Source: Beta vulgaris subsp. vulgaris
Lineage: Eukaryota; Streptophyta; Magnoliopsida; Caryophyllales; Amaranthaceae
Length of the DNA: 64,000 nt
Assembly (NCBI RefSeq): GCF_026745355.1
Contig: NC_079207.1
Location: forward strand, 8,597,238 to 8,661,237
Reading direction: 5' to 3'
The first letter of the stretch is position 1. Each line of letters starts with the position of its first letter. The notes under the pieces were generated by a model. That model did not search any database, was not told the origin of the DNA, and was given only the letters and a program-made list of their open reading frames with translations. The position numbers were made by a program, and so were the translations under genes. Positions 1 to 11,241 of the stretch are shown here, one piece after another.

Positions 1-426
1 AAAATAGGGTTCTTTTGCGAATTTATTAAAAGAATAATTTGGATTTATTTATATATTTTGATTGGTTTAAAGGGTTTGATGAACATAAGGTTCTAAATTC
101 TAATTCTGTCTTCAGGAATTCTTTTTTGAAATAATGAGTCTAGGTCTATGTACATCTTAATGCTAATGAATAATGATCCTAGTCAAACATTATTACCTAA
201 TTCACAATAGATCAGAATAAGTCGGGACGCAATTCGCTACCTAATTTTGTAGATCTGCATGTACCAAATAACTATTTTTGTAACACAGTTCGTGTGGGAT
301 TTAGAGAAGTAGGTAACACTAAAATCGATTAAGTTCGATCACCTAAGTCAAAGGTGACCTATTATCTTGCAACAATTTTGAGATTTAAGTTTTTTTGACT
401 TTAAAACTATGCATGTCTTGTTACAG
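1..426. other. Intronic sequence left of the first visible dehydrogenase exon
   Basis: No coding exon is recognisable here. The stretch ends in a good acceptor (TTACAG just before 427) and is AT-rich, so it is most likely the 3' part of intron 1 of the dehydrogenase gene whose first exon is outside the window. Confidence 0.6.
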
Positions 427-2690
427 GGAAAATGGACCTGAAGATGTAACTATTCAAATCCAATTCTGTGGAGTTTGCCACTCTGACTTACATTCTGTGA
501 AAAATGAGTGGGGTTTCACCAGATATCCCATTGTTCCTGGGTAATTTGCATTGCCATATTTAACTCATTGTATTAGTAAAATCTGGTGTCTTGGTTGCTT
601 TTATCTGTAATTGCACATTAATTTCATGATATATACTTCCTCTGTTTCATAATACACGCTGCACTATTCATTGTGGGAAGTTTCACATTACTTGTCACAC
701 TTCCTTTTTGGGCAATACACTCTCTCCTCTCACATGGGTCCCTTTTATTTTTAATCTCTACCTCTATCTTCTCCAAAAATTGCCTAGGAGTCCGTGAATT
801 GAGAAGTGTAGCGAGTAATATGAAACGGAGGAAGTATATTGTCTTTTGAGGCCGTAAGAATAACTTTGTTTTAACTTGTTCAGGCATGAAATTGTGGGTA
901 CTGTCACAAAAGTTGGGAATAATGTGAAGAAATTCAAAGTTGGAGAGAATGTAGGTGTTGGTGTCATAGTAGGATCCTGTGAAAACTGTGAATCTTGCCA
1001 ACAAGACTTAGAAAATTACTGCCCTCAAATGGTTTTCACTTACAATTCCCTGGATAAAGATGGGAGCAAGACTTACGGCGGTTATTCTGATATAATTGTT
1101 GTTAACCAAAGATTTGTGCTTAACATCCCGGATAACCTGTCTCTTGATGCTGCTGCACCGCTCTTGTGTGCTGGGATCACGGTCTACAGTCCGATGAAAT
1201 ACTATGGAATGGCAGTAAGTGGGAAGCATTTAGGAGTTTGTGGATTAGGCGGGCTTGGTCATGTTGCTGTTAAGTTTGGGAAGGCCTTTGGACTTAAAGT
1301 TACTGTCATTAGTACCTCGCCAAAGAAAGAGGATGAAGCTCTTAATAGACTTGGTGCAGATTGTTTCCTTGTCAGTACTAATGCTGCTAAAATGAAGGTA
1401 AATTGCAGAGTATTTCTTAAATTTTCTTTGTCAATGAACTCATTAAACAGTTTACCAAGTCATTAGACACTGCTAGCTACTTTTATGTTAGATATGCTAT
1501 CTTCAGATTTACCCATAAAGTTATTGTGCAATATGTAAGCAGATAGCCGATTGAGAACTACTGTTTTTGGGTGTTATAGTGTGCTTGATAGATTAGAATC
1601 TACTTGTTGGAGGCCAATATTTCCTCGCAACAACCTCTGATATTCGCGCTTCTCTGAAAATCTGAGGACAATTTAAAGTATTTGACTATGATCTATACTG
1701 ACTATACATTTCCCTGGCTGTTAGCCCCAACGGACATACCCCCTTGTGTTGTGGCATGTGCTTCAGTCTTCACGCGTATTTCTTGTCCACACTAGCTATG
1801 GCATGTGCTACGAATAATCTTCCCTTAGGCACTTCCTGCTGTTAATAAAAATTGGTGCCATATATGCAAGCTCAATCTTAAGTAGTTTAGACTTTCGAGG
1901 CTTTTGGTTTATCTGTTCATAAATCCGTGCTAATGGCTCAAATCATCGAATATGCTTTGGTTTATTTGTTCATAACGTGTTAATGGCTCAAATCATCGAA
2001 TTCATGTAGGCTGCAATGGGGACTATGGACTTTATTTTGGATACCGTATCTGCAGTTCATTCTTTGGCTCCATTGCTTGGTTTGCTGAAGTTGAACGGAA
2101 AGCTAGTTACTGTAGGCCTCCCTGACAAACCCCTCGAGCTTCCTGTCTTCCCTTTAGTCCTGGGTAAGTTACTATTTTGCATCTTGTATTAGATGTAATT
2201 GAAGTTCAATTTTTGCGGAGCTAAAACATTCGCCTCTGTCTAAGATTCGATTGCAATGTAAATCGGATAAGATTATAATGTAGCAGTGCAAATTGTTCAT
2301 ATAGAGTTGGTCTAAATGCATAACAGTAGTTATACATCAACCAATATGTGTGGTGGAACTTGAAAATTTTGTATGTACTACTATACTAGACATGATCTAT
2401 GTTACTAAGATGAGATCACATATAGGAAAATATTGCATCTACACCATTAATTTCACTGATTTCGAAATAATCCTTCGATAGGTCGAAAACTTGTTGGAGG
2501 AAGTGATATAGGAGGCATGAAGGAAACACAAGAGATGCTAGATTTCTGTGGAAACCACAACATTACTGCTGATGTAGAAGTCATCAAAATGGAGTACATC
2601 AATACTGCTATGGAACGTCTTGCTAAATCAGACGTACGCTATCGTTTTGTCATCGACATCGCGAATTCCTTATCTGCTTGCAAAATGTAG
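427..2690 (+). CDS. Cinnamyl-alcohol/mannitol dehydrogenase-like (zinc MDR family), 5'-partial
   Basis: Four exons join in frame: 427-540, 884-1397, 2010-2163 and 2482-2690, the last ending in TAG. They give about 330 residues against a usual family length near 360, so one short 5' exon with the start codon probably lies left of the window. Visible motifs are the catalytic-zinc segment [10 protein letters not shown] followed by GHEIVG, four structural-zinc cysteines (C-x2-C-x2-C-x7-C in [16 protein letters not shown]), and the nucleotide-binding loop GLGGLGH followed by STSPKK, which in this family favours NADPH. The family reduces cinnamyl aldehydes or oxidises sugar alcohols or terpenoid alcohols in the cytosol. 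The true substrate cannot be read from sequence, and lignin CAD versus mannitol or 8-hydroxygeraniol dehydrogenase remains open. No frameshift or lost zinc ligand is seen in the part present. Confidence 0.9.
636..834. mobile_element. Stowaway-like MITE in dehydrogenase intron
   Basis: The ends are an imperfect inverted repeat (CTTCCTCTGTTTCAT on the left, ATGAAACGGAGGAAG on the right) flanked by TA on both sides. This is the hallmark of Tc1/mariner-related Stowaway MITEs. It sits in the intron between 540 and 884. Length is about 200 bp and there is no coding capacity. Confidence 0.8.
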
Positions 2691-3272
2691 AACACTCAGA
2701 TCATCTTTCCATGGATCTTGTTGGAGTGAGGAAGTTGCAAGTCTTGGTGTACTAACTACAAGCTAAGTCTGAATATATAGTAGAGTAATAAAGTTGGTCT
2801 AGGGATAAAAAAAAAATACTTAAGTATCATTCACTGAAGTATTTGATGTTTGATAAAATTTCATATGCTGCTATAATGAATAGACCTCTCTTTTAACTAC
2901 TCCACATAACATAGGTCGAATTCGCACATTAATGAACAACACCGACCATCATTACACAATTAGTTACACGATTGATTATGTACATGTCTTTATTTTATTT
3001 TTTTTGTAGGAGAGGTGTTTTATTTTACCGAAACCTCTCACAGGGTTAATTCGACCGAGCTACGCAGTTAAGGACCCTTGAGAGTTGGGGAGGATAAGGC
3101 CTAAGGGATTCGTACCCCTAAAGTATCTTTAGTGGGGTTTGATCCTACACAACCTTAATGTTGGGAGATACAAACTTTACTACTACAATACTACACCAAC
3201 TACTACATGGTAAACGTGTATACATCTCAATCATTTTACGATCTTCTTACCCTCAAAGTGTCTCTAATAAAG

Positions 3273-3276
<4 letters not shown>

Positions 3277-3332
<56 letters not shown>
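3277..3332. repeat. (TA)n microsatellite
   Basis: An uninterrupted AT dinucleotide run of about 56 bp, typical of plant intergenic DNA and probably length-polymorphic. Confidence 0.95.
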
Positions 3333-3335
<3 letters not shown>

Positions 3336-3792
3336 AATAACAACATTATACTACTTTTTTGGTAGATATAATAAGTTATACATGCATCCATGCCATCTCA
3401 CTAGCTACTCCTAATTGTAAGATTTAACCTTGCTCTTCTTTTATAACAAACACAAGGGAGAGACATACATTATCAAGGCTCCAATTTTCGAAATATGAAG
3501 AGAGACAGAGCAATAAAAGGGAATAATTTGGACTGAAGCCGAAAGTTCCCCTTATCCTTTTATTTTTTTTCTTTTTTCTACTTGTAATTAGTCCATATAT
3601 ATTTTATCACCTTGGCCATTTATTATTGCGATGTTATACTAACACATATCGGTTATTATTTCATACTTTCTCGTTTTATCACTATCCTAATCGCATCTAA
3701 AAGTATGTTTCTTGCCATATCTACTCACCTAAACAAAAAGTAAACTCTAACAAGACGGAAGACTTCCTTTACAATATGGGTTTCAATTACTA

Positions 3793-4045
3793 CCTCTGTC
3801 TTTTATTAGTTTACCCACTTTAACTTATAACATTGTTCATCTTTATTACTTTGACCATCATTTGTACTTTATATGTAAGGAAAATATAATCATGTGTGAT
3901 ATTATTTGATTCGTCTCAATATGTAGTTTTGGAATATTAAATTTTTATAATTTTTACAAATACATAATTAGAGATATTATTATCCAAAATGATACATTGA
4001 TAAATGTGAAAAAAGTTAAAAGGGGTAAACTAATAAAGGAGGGAG
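3793..4045. mobile_element. Stowaway-like MITE
   Basis: The left end CCTCTGTCTTTTATTAGTTT pairs with the right end AAACTAATAAAGGAGGGAG as an imperfect terminal inverted repeat, with TA on each side. About 250 bp, non-coding. Confidence 0.8.
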
Positions 4046-4319
4046 TATTTGAGAATTAGCAAGTGAGATTCGTCGATGTTTGTTCTTCTACATGAGCATT
4101 AGCTCACTTGAAAATATATTTTAGGACTTTTAGATACACATAACCCACTTGATCATCAATCTTTGAATTTGAACTTTGACTTGAATTTTGAAGTTTGAAT
4201 GTTGGCGCACGATTACAACTTTACAAGGTACAACACTTGCAAAATGGACCAATGTGATACGATATAGGATACCCAATAGTACAAACATACAAAAGTCAAA
4301 AGATAATATTAAAATAATA

Positions 4320-4540
4320 CTTCCTTTATTTCAAAATATAAGATATTCAAAATTTATTTTGACCACAAAAATGAAATATCTCTCAAACACGATGAATAAA
4401 AATGATACTGTTGGATTTGTCTTAAAAAATACTATAATAATATTATTTTTACAATTTTCTATTAATATAGATTGAAAGTAATTAACAGTTAAAGTTTGAC
4501 ATCGAATATCATACGTGCTTTATATTTGAAAAGAAGGGAG
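4320..4540. mobile_element. Stowaway-like MITE
   Basis: The left end CTTCCTTTATTTCAAAATATA mirrors the right end TATATTTGAAAAGAAGGGAG, with TA target dinucleotides. About 220 bp, non-coding. Confidence 0.7.
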
Positions 4541-4987
4541 TAATAATAGTCAACGCACACCAATTAATAAGTTGGGATTAGTATTTGCGTTGATAAAAGC
4601 CAAAGTTTGTAACTATCCAACCTCAACCTGTAAAGTCAATAGAACGTAAAATTCCTTTAATCTATTAAAACCACTCTTTTCGAAGTTCAATTGACGTTGA
4701 AAAGGAATTAAAGATGTAAAAAAATGAAGTATGATTCAATGACCACAAGTTAAAATCTCACGCAAGCACTAGCGTACGGTGCAACCCTCTATTAATTGTC
4801 ATACACAAATCTGAAAAATTGATCGGGTAAGTGATAAGAGACCGTATACTATTAATTTAATATTAGGTAAACGTCCAATTTCATTATTAAAAAAAGAACT
4901 ACTCACTATAGTTTATTCTATTTCGTGACCGGTTTAATTCATTCAGCTTTTACATTCTTTAATCTTTTTTTATCCATATATATGAGT

Positions 4988-5071
4988 CACGAGGGCAGTA
5001 CAAAGAAGGGGGGTTCGAACTTGTGACCTATTGTTCACAACACATCAATCTTAACCACTGGATCAAGACAT
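4988..5071 (-). repeat. tRNA-derived SINE fragment
   Basis: The reverse complement reads TGTCTTGATCCAGTGGTTAAG followed by a GTTCGAACCC box-B-like motif. It aligns over about 80 bp with the sequence at 22935-23020 (+). A degenerate third relative lies at 7925-8022. Two or three diverged dispersed copies with internal Pol III promoter motifs fit a SINE family. Confidence 0.6.
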
Positions 5072-5938
5072 TCTTTAATCTATTTAGTGAATAGCTTAAT
5101 AAATTGAGTAACTAGTTTAATCCACACGAAAATTTTGTCGGATTATTATTTAAAATTGTTTGTTGTAGTTCGAGATTCAACGGGGAAAAAAAGGAATGAG
5201 AAGAGAAGGGGCGACTATGTTGATGCAAGATGCCTAGGAAATAGTGTTGGATAAGAGTGGGATACTGGGATGAAATAGACTTGTTAGAAGAATGTATGTT
5301 TGAATTTGTCTAATTATAGGTTAAAATTAGACCGTCTATTCTATTAGTTTGTGAAATTCGCATTAGTTTAAATTTTTATTAAAAAAATAGATAACATTGT
5401 AACTTCTATATACACTATTTTAATTCTAAATTTGTAATTATTACAATGAAAAGTCTTTAAGATAACATGAAATTTATATGTTTGGCTTTTTATGGAAAAG
5501 GGGGCAAGCCCCAAACAAGAAAAATAAAAAATAATTATAGACCAATGAGACGTCGTGTGATCACACCAACAAATCTCGCTATGTAAAATCATAGCTAAAC
5601 CAGAGGGTGGATGAAGATGGATCATCTGATAGTCAGCTTAATATATTACGAGTTTTCCTTTTTAAATGTTCAAAGTATACTCCTTATATAAGGAATATCA
5701 TCTTATTTGAAAAACATAAAATAAGGAAGAAGTTGTAAAAAGTAACATAGAGTTAGTAAAAAAATAGGTTTTCTTTGATTTCTTCTCACATTTCCTATAA
5801 GGATATGTAGAAATGGAGGAGATATGATTTAGGTTTTCTTCCAAATTCCAAGGTCCCAAAAACAACAACATATATAGTTATTTGACACGCAATATAACTG
5901 AAGTATAAAGTGAATTTTCTTAAACTCAATCCTTAATA

Positions 5939-6129
5939 CTTCCTTCCTTTTAAAATGAGTGTTGCACTTATTATTTTTGAAATTTTCAAAATAAGTGTTA
6001 TGTTATTTTATTTGCTATTGAGTTCTTTCCATCTCTCTATCATATGGGTTCTCTTTATTTCTTTGAATCTCTTTTCACTTTAATTTTCGTACCTCCATCC
6101 ACATAACACTTATTTTATAACGGATGAAG
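5939..6129. mobile_element. Degenerate Stowaway-like MITE
   Basis: The left end CTTCCTTCCTTTTAAAATGAG (first 20 bases considered) mirrors ATTTTATAACGGATGAAG at the right, and both ends contain the pair GTGTTGCACTTATT / AACACTTATTTTAT. The ends are diverged, so the borders are approximate. Confidence 0.6.
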
Positions 6130-6515
6130 CATAAAGATACGCATCAAATATCGAAATTAATAACACAAGTATGAGTATCTCTATTTTCTTTTACAATCCT
6201 CCAAAGTCCAAAGACAAGAAGTTGAAGAGAATATGATCTACTAGTCTACTTTAACATACCCATAAAATGATTAATGCCAAGAACTACAATCTCAAAATCA
6301 ACACATTACTACTATACTAGGTATAAGTATAACCATAAACTTTCCACTATTTGACCATGAGTGACTTAATCAAAGTACCTACCAAAAAAAAACATGGAAA
6401 AACAGAGCAAATGACAAATAAATACTTCTCTACAAAAACAACTTCTACTCTTCTAGCATACAATAGTTGAAACATCTATATCCTCACATGTCACATCACA
6501 TCATCATGACCCATA

Positions 6516-9500
6516 TCATGATGCATCTTTAGAATCATCATCATCCATCTTTCTTTGACTTCCACGTGGAAGCATATCAGCCGTAGGATAAGATGTAGAA
6601 GAAATAGGTAGAGAAACAGAGGAATCCATAGAATTACTAGTTTGCAATGGAAAAGATTGAGAAGACAAAGTAGAAGACATCAACATTTGATCCAAAAAAC
6701 TCAAATCACCATGATTTTCTTGAAAAGAAGCACCAATTATTTTTGAATAATCAAGATAATCTTTAAACTCCCCTGTTTCTTGTATACACTCCAACGGTCG
6801 ATTTTGCATTATTTGATCGGAATTTCGAGAATCCGTCAAAAGGGTCGCCGGAGAATCGGAAAATATAAACTGGGTCGCCGGAATATTCGCCGGAATATTA
6901 TGAGAAGTGACATTTTCAGGGAAGTTAAGTTTAGCTTTGCTGCCCCTAAATTTAAGGGCAGCTTCATCATAAGCTCGGGCAGCTGCTTCAGCAGTTTCAA
7001 ATGTACCTAACCAAACTCGGGCAGCTTTGTATGGGTCCCTTATTTCAGCTGCCCATTTACCCCAAGGCCTTTGTCTAACACCTCTGTATTTTCTTCTACT
7101 TGGCTCTCCTACCACTTGTGGTTGTTGTGGTGTTGTGTTTTTGGCTTCATTCTTTATGGAATCATGATGAGTGTATGTGAATGTTGATGATGATGATGAT
7201 GATGATGATGTTGTTGATGTTATGGTTGTTGATGATGATGTTGAAGCTGATGTTGATGTTGTAGTGGGTATCATAAAGCTTGGTCCCCCTGCTTGCAAGT
7301 AGAGGAATTGTTATAATACTAGTATATCAACATGTTGCATGCATGGAAATGGTACATAAATATTATATTACTACTAGCTAGTAGTATTTGAGCTAGCATG
7401 TTTAGAATGTGTCTTATATTTGAATTATGATATCATTAAGATGGCATACATGTGAGAGACTCAAAATGTATATGGATGAATAAGAGGTAGAATGATTAAT
7501 TTGAAGTATAAGGCTTATATAAGCTTTTTAACCTATTGTGTAAGCTATTATCCCCCTACAATAAGTTAGCCCAAGGACTAACCTCGACAAGGCTACTAGC
7601 CTGTAGCCTGTAGGAAACACCAATACATTGACTGGTAAGGCATGCATAACATGTTAAGAAAATACCCAACATAACCTGACCTCAGGGGCCAAAGGGGAGC
7701 GCTCTACCCACTTTATGTAAGGAGTCTATAACTTTATGTTGAACGCGGATTGATTAAAATTTAATAGATTATAAAAATATTAATAATTAAGGAGTAAATT
7801 ATTCTTAAGAATAAATTTATGGAAGTTGCCGAGTATGGTTCCACTTCCACATTACCTTATTCCTATAATAGTAAGTAATTAGCAAATATTTTATGTCTAA
7901 GTTTTTTTGTTTTTTTTTATCAATGTAAGCTACGAAGGTTGTACAAAATACAAAATAAAAAAAAGGAAATTTAAACATGTGACCTATCGTCCACAACATT
8001 AATTTTAACGAGTATGTCAAGAATTCAAGGTATACTTAGTTCTCATGTCTAAGTTGATAGATAAGTAAATTAATTATAAGTATAATGAGGTCGGTAAGAG
8101 ATTAGAAGTACAGTACTGCCTAGTGAGTAAGGAGTGGATTTAATTAATTAAACATTAGGACTTATTATACCTTTACAACATGACAACACTTTTGCATCGT
8201 AAAGTTTTGTTGTACTAAATATTCGAATATGGTACGAATTAAATGTATCCACCGGATTTTTGAACGCGGAAATAACGATTTAGCATATCCAATATGCTGT
8301 GAACGCGATATAACAGTGGATCACTCAGGTAAAATGTAAATGGACAAGTCAATGACATGCACTCCCATATGCAGCATGCATAAACTCGTTAAATTAATAC
8401 TTCATCTGTTTAAAAATAGTTGCATCATTTACCTAATATTTTTTATTCATATTTTATATCTTGATTATTTTTAGTAATTTATATTTTAAGATAAACATAG
8501 TCATATGAGATCTTATTAGATTCGGCTCAATTTGTATTTTTTTAATATTAACGTTTTATACCTTTTACTCATTGATACAATTGAAGATCTTAACGTTTGA
8601 AAACATGCATCGACAAACGTGAAAATATGAAACGGTGCAACTATTTCTAAGTGGCCGGAGGAAGTATATTTTTGGTGCAAGCACATTACGTTAGTAAGTT
8701 GTTAATTAGCGTGATCTGAATTAACAATAACACTTCCGTTTCAAATTGATAATAAAAAATTATTACTTGCTCTAGATTTTTTATTTTTTTGATTAAGAAA
8801 GATAATTAGTACAAAGACCCCCTGTTAGGCTACTAGCCTGTACGACACACTAATTCATAAGCTAGGTACAAGATTAAACAGTCTAATATTAAATGCCCTA
8901 ATATATTCTTAAGATGAGTATTCGAACCTTGAACAAAAACCCTAAAATTCACTGAGCTACCACCTCTGCCTCTGTCACTTGCTCTAGAAGATATGGTTGG
9001 TCCAATGGTATAATGATAATAATAATATATTTGGAATCATCTGCGTTAATTAAAAACTATAAACAATAAGGTCTAATACAATACGATAAGATCGACATGT
9101 AATACGCGTATAGCATCACTGCCATTACATATTATGCATACAAATTAGTCGACCTGTTTCGTATTCAAATTATTGTCATGCTGTTATGTCATATGTGAAT
9201 GAAATGATGATGCATGGTTGGCAATTTGGCATACTGAAATTACTTGCACGTAAAAAAGTTAGATACGTATTCTAGACTTCTAGTGTAGTTTACTTAGCAA
9301 TATGTGAGACGTATACATATGTTTAATTTGTTGTATATTACTAATATAGAATTAAATAATTTAATGTCTTAGTTTTCTACAAATTTCTGTTAAGTTATTT
9401 GTGCGGAAAAGATCACATAGGCCAAGCTCTATTATTTATATTTTCTCCGTTTTATATTATTCGTTACACTTTTCAATTCACAAATTTTTAGTTATTTTTT

Positions 9501-10438
9501 GAAGAAAAAAGAGGTAGAGAGTAAAAAGAAAAGGGACTCGTGTGAAAGATACAGATAGAGATAGACATAGAGAAAGTTTATTGCCCAAAAAAAGTGTATC
9601 AAGTAATGTGAAATTAATATATAACGAGTATTATGAAACGGATGAAGTATATAAGATCGAACATAAATAGCATGACTAATGAGGATAAGCAATCTCTCTT
9701 AAACATGCATTGTTATTAAAAATTAAGGTTGTGTTACGCTCTCTCGAATCTTTATGATCGATCCTAATACTTTTATGAAAACAATCACTAAATTATTTAA
9801 TTTTGAGAATCCCTCTTTACAGAGGATGAAACTCGTCACCTACTGTTCACGTAACATAACGTCGGGTAAAAGCACCATTTTAGATACTCTCGAATGCACC
9901 ATTTTGACGTCAGCGGTTAGCAAAGACAAGAAAAATATCCAAACACACACAATACCCACCGTCACCCCAAAAAAAAGAACAACTAACAAAGAAAGATTCT
10001 TACTGAAGTCTAGAAGATAAGTACTAATAAAGATCAGCAAAGTACATACATACCTTTATTTGAAGCAAGATATGATTGATGATATGATGAAGAATAAACT
10101 GGTTTCACATCACTGAATATGTCATGTTCTCCAAATAACATTCTATTACCACCATATTCAATCCTAGCATCTTCTACTTCTCCTTCATGTCTTCTTTTTA
10201 CACCATAACTTGGTAAAACATTTACAGAAGAAGAAGATGATGAATTATTACCAGAAATAACATGAGTTAAAGCAGAAACCATTTCTTGCATTTCTTTTTC
10301 TCTACTAAACCCAGGAATCATTGGACTTAAAATCTCTCTCATTTTCATATTCATTTCTTCTTCTTCATCATCATCTTCCTCCTCATTTTTTTTGCTTCTT
10401 TTCGCCACCTTTTGATCTTGTGAAAAATATACACACAT
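6516..10438 (-). CDS. AP2/ERF transcription factor, ABR1/ERF110-like (ERF group X)
   Basis: Two exons on the minus strand: 10438-10054 (start ATG at 10438) and 7291-6516 (stop TGA), separated by a 2.76-kb intron. The joined protein is 386 residues. The N-terminal exon has an acidic Glu/Asp run and the [20 protein letters not shown] motif typical of the ABR1/ERF110/ERF114 subgroup, and the intron sits before the AP2 domain as in that group. The single AP2 domain spans about residues 196-255 ([19 protein letters not shown], then RVWLGTF and AYDEAA). Its Ala and Asp at the ERF-diagnostic positions predict GCC-box binding in the nucleus. Family members respond to wounding, ethylene and ABA. A Ser/Thr-rich linker precedes the domain. 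The acceptor is a tandem NAGNAG. The orthologue is not certain within group X. Confidence 0.9.
7925..8022 (-). repeat. Degenerate SINE fragment in ERF intron
   Basis: The minus strand contains GTTGTGGACGATAGGTCACA and a decayed box-B region, matching the SINE-like sequences at 4988-5071 and 22935-23045. Strongly diverged. Confidence 0.45.
8400..8664. mobile_element. Stowaway-like MITE in ERF intron
   Basis: The left end CTTCATCTGTTTAAAAATAG and right end CTATTTCTAAGTGGCCGGAG are imperfect inverted repeats, extended by TTGCATCATT / GGTGCAA just inside, and flanked by TA. About 265 bp. Confidence 0.75.
9441..9647. mobile_element. Stowaway-like MITE in ERF intron
   Basis: The left end TTCTCCGTTTTATATTATTC mirrors the right end GAGTATTATGAAACGGATGAAG. 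It resembles the element at 636-834 (both contain a run like AGAGAAA...GGGACTC / GGGTCCC inside). About 205 bp, non-coding. Confidence 0.7.
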
Positions 10439-10524
10439 AAATTAGAGTTTTGGGGTTTTCCTTTTTTGGTGGGTTTTTCTTCTTTGATAAAATTGTATTA
10501 TTTTGACGAATGCAAAACTCAAAC

Positions 10525-10530
10525 TTTATA
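10525..10530 (-). promoter_or_regulatory. Candidate TATA box of the ERF gene
   Basis: The minus strand reads TTTATAAAG here, about 90 bases upstream of the ATG at 10438. That spacing leaves a plausible 5' UTR of 55-60 bases. It is a motif match only. Confidence 0.5.
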
Positions 10531-10953
10531 AATCTTCTTAATTGGTTGACGGGTTTTTATGTATGTATGTATGTTTATATATATATGGAATAATATGGTT
10601 TAAGACGCCGCCATGCATTGAATTAATATTTATATTGGAAAATTTTAATGCTTTAAATTGGAAGAAAATTAAAAAGTTGTTTTTATTTGTAGCTTTGAGA
10701 TATTTTTATTTTGTTTTATATAATTATTTTCAATTGTGGAGGGAATTTTATGGGTTTTCACTTGGACAACTTGGACTTGGCTTTCTAGCTGTTAATGCAA
10801 GTGGATAAACTAGGGGTATATAGAAACAGAAATAAAGAAAGGACAGAGTTATGTGTAGATCAATGTTTATTCAATGTATCATTTTATTCCTTTATTAAAT
10901 ATATACCCCCCTCCCCTGTTTTTTTATTTATATTTTTGTTCGCATTGTTTTTA

Positions 10954-11241
10954 GGTAAAATTAGCCTCAACATTCTGAATCGTAGCTTGAGTGCACCTAA
11001 CACAACTGACTATGACTAGTACCCTCAATATCACCAATTACGAGGTGGGGTGCAGTATGTTCCTATGTGCCACCAACTATGGAGTGAGGTGAAGTATGTA
11101 CCATAAAAACTCACTGTTTTCTACAACATATTAGGCTTCATGTCTCATTTATGGTATGAAATGTACCCCAGTCCCCACCCCATAGTTGATGGTGTTGTGT
11201 GCACCCGAGCTATAGTTTAAGGTGTTGAGGTCAATTTTGCC
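10954..11241. mobile_element. Mutator-like foldback MITE with 9-bp target duplication
   Basis: The left end GGTAAAATTAGCCTCAACA and the reverse complement of the right end, GGCAAAATTGACCTCAACA, match at 17 of 19 bases, and pairing continues inward for about 60 bases. The element is flanked by the perfect 9-bp direct repeat TTGTTTTTA at 10945-10953 and 11242-11250. A 9-bp duplication with long terminal inverted repeats is characteristic of Mutator-like elements. At 288 bp it is non-autonomous and can fold into a long hairpin. It lies about 0.5 kb upstream of the ERF start codon. Confidence 0.85.

Larger units (their letters stand above)
2691..6515. other. Intergenic region between dehydrogenase and ERF genes
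   Basis: No gene is supported in this 3.8-kb AT-rich stretch between two convergent genes. It holds the 3' flank of the dehydrogenase, a TA microsatellite (3277-3332), three Stowaway-type MITEs, a tRNA-derived SINE fragment (4988-5071) and the 3' flank of the ERF gene. Short ORFs here look like chance ORFs, without codon structure or recognisable domains. Confidence 0.7.

Noticed and set aside
3007..3215. Sequence resembling a tRNA-like or LTR fragment (GTTAATTCGACCGAGC...GGTTTGATCC)
   Set aside because: No second copy, no clear ends and no target duplication in this window.
9754..10040. Overlapping ORFs 9754-10020 (+) and 9840-10040 (-)
   Set aside because: They lie in the ERF intron and contain no domain. 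A short similarity to the SINE spacing near 9840 is too weak to call.
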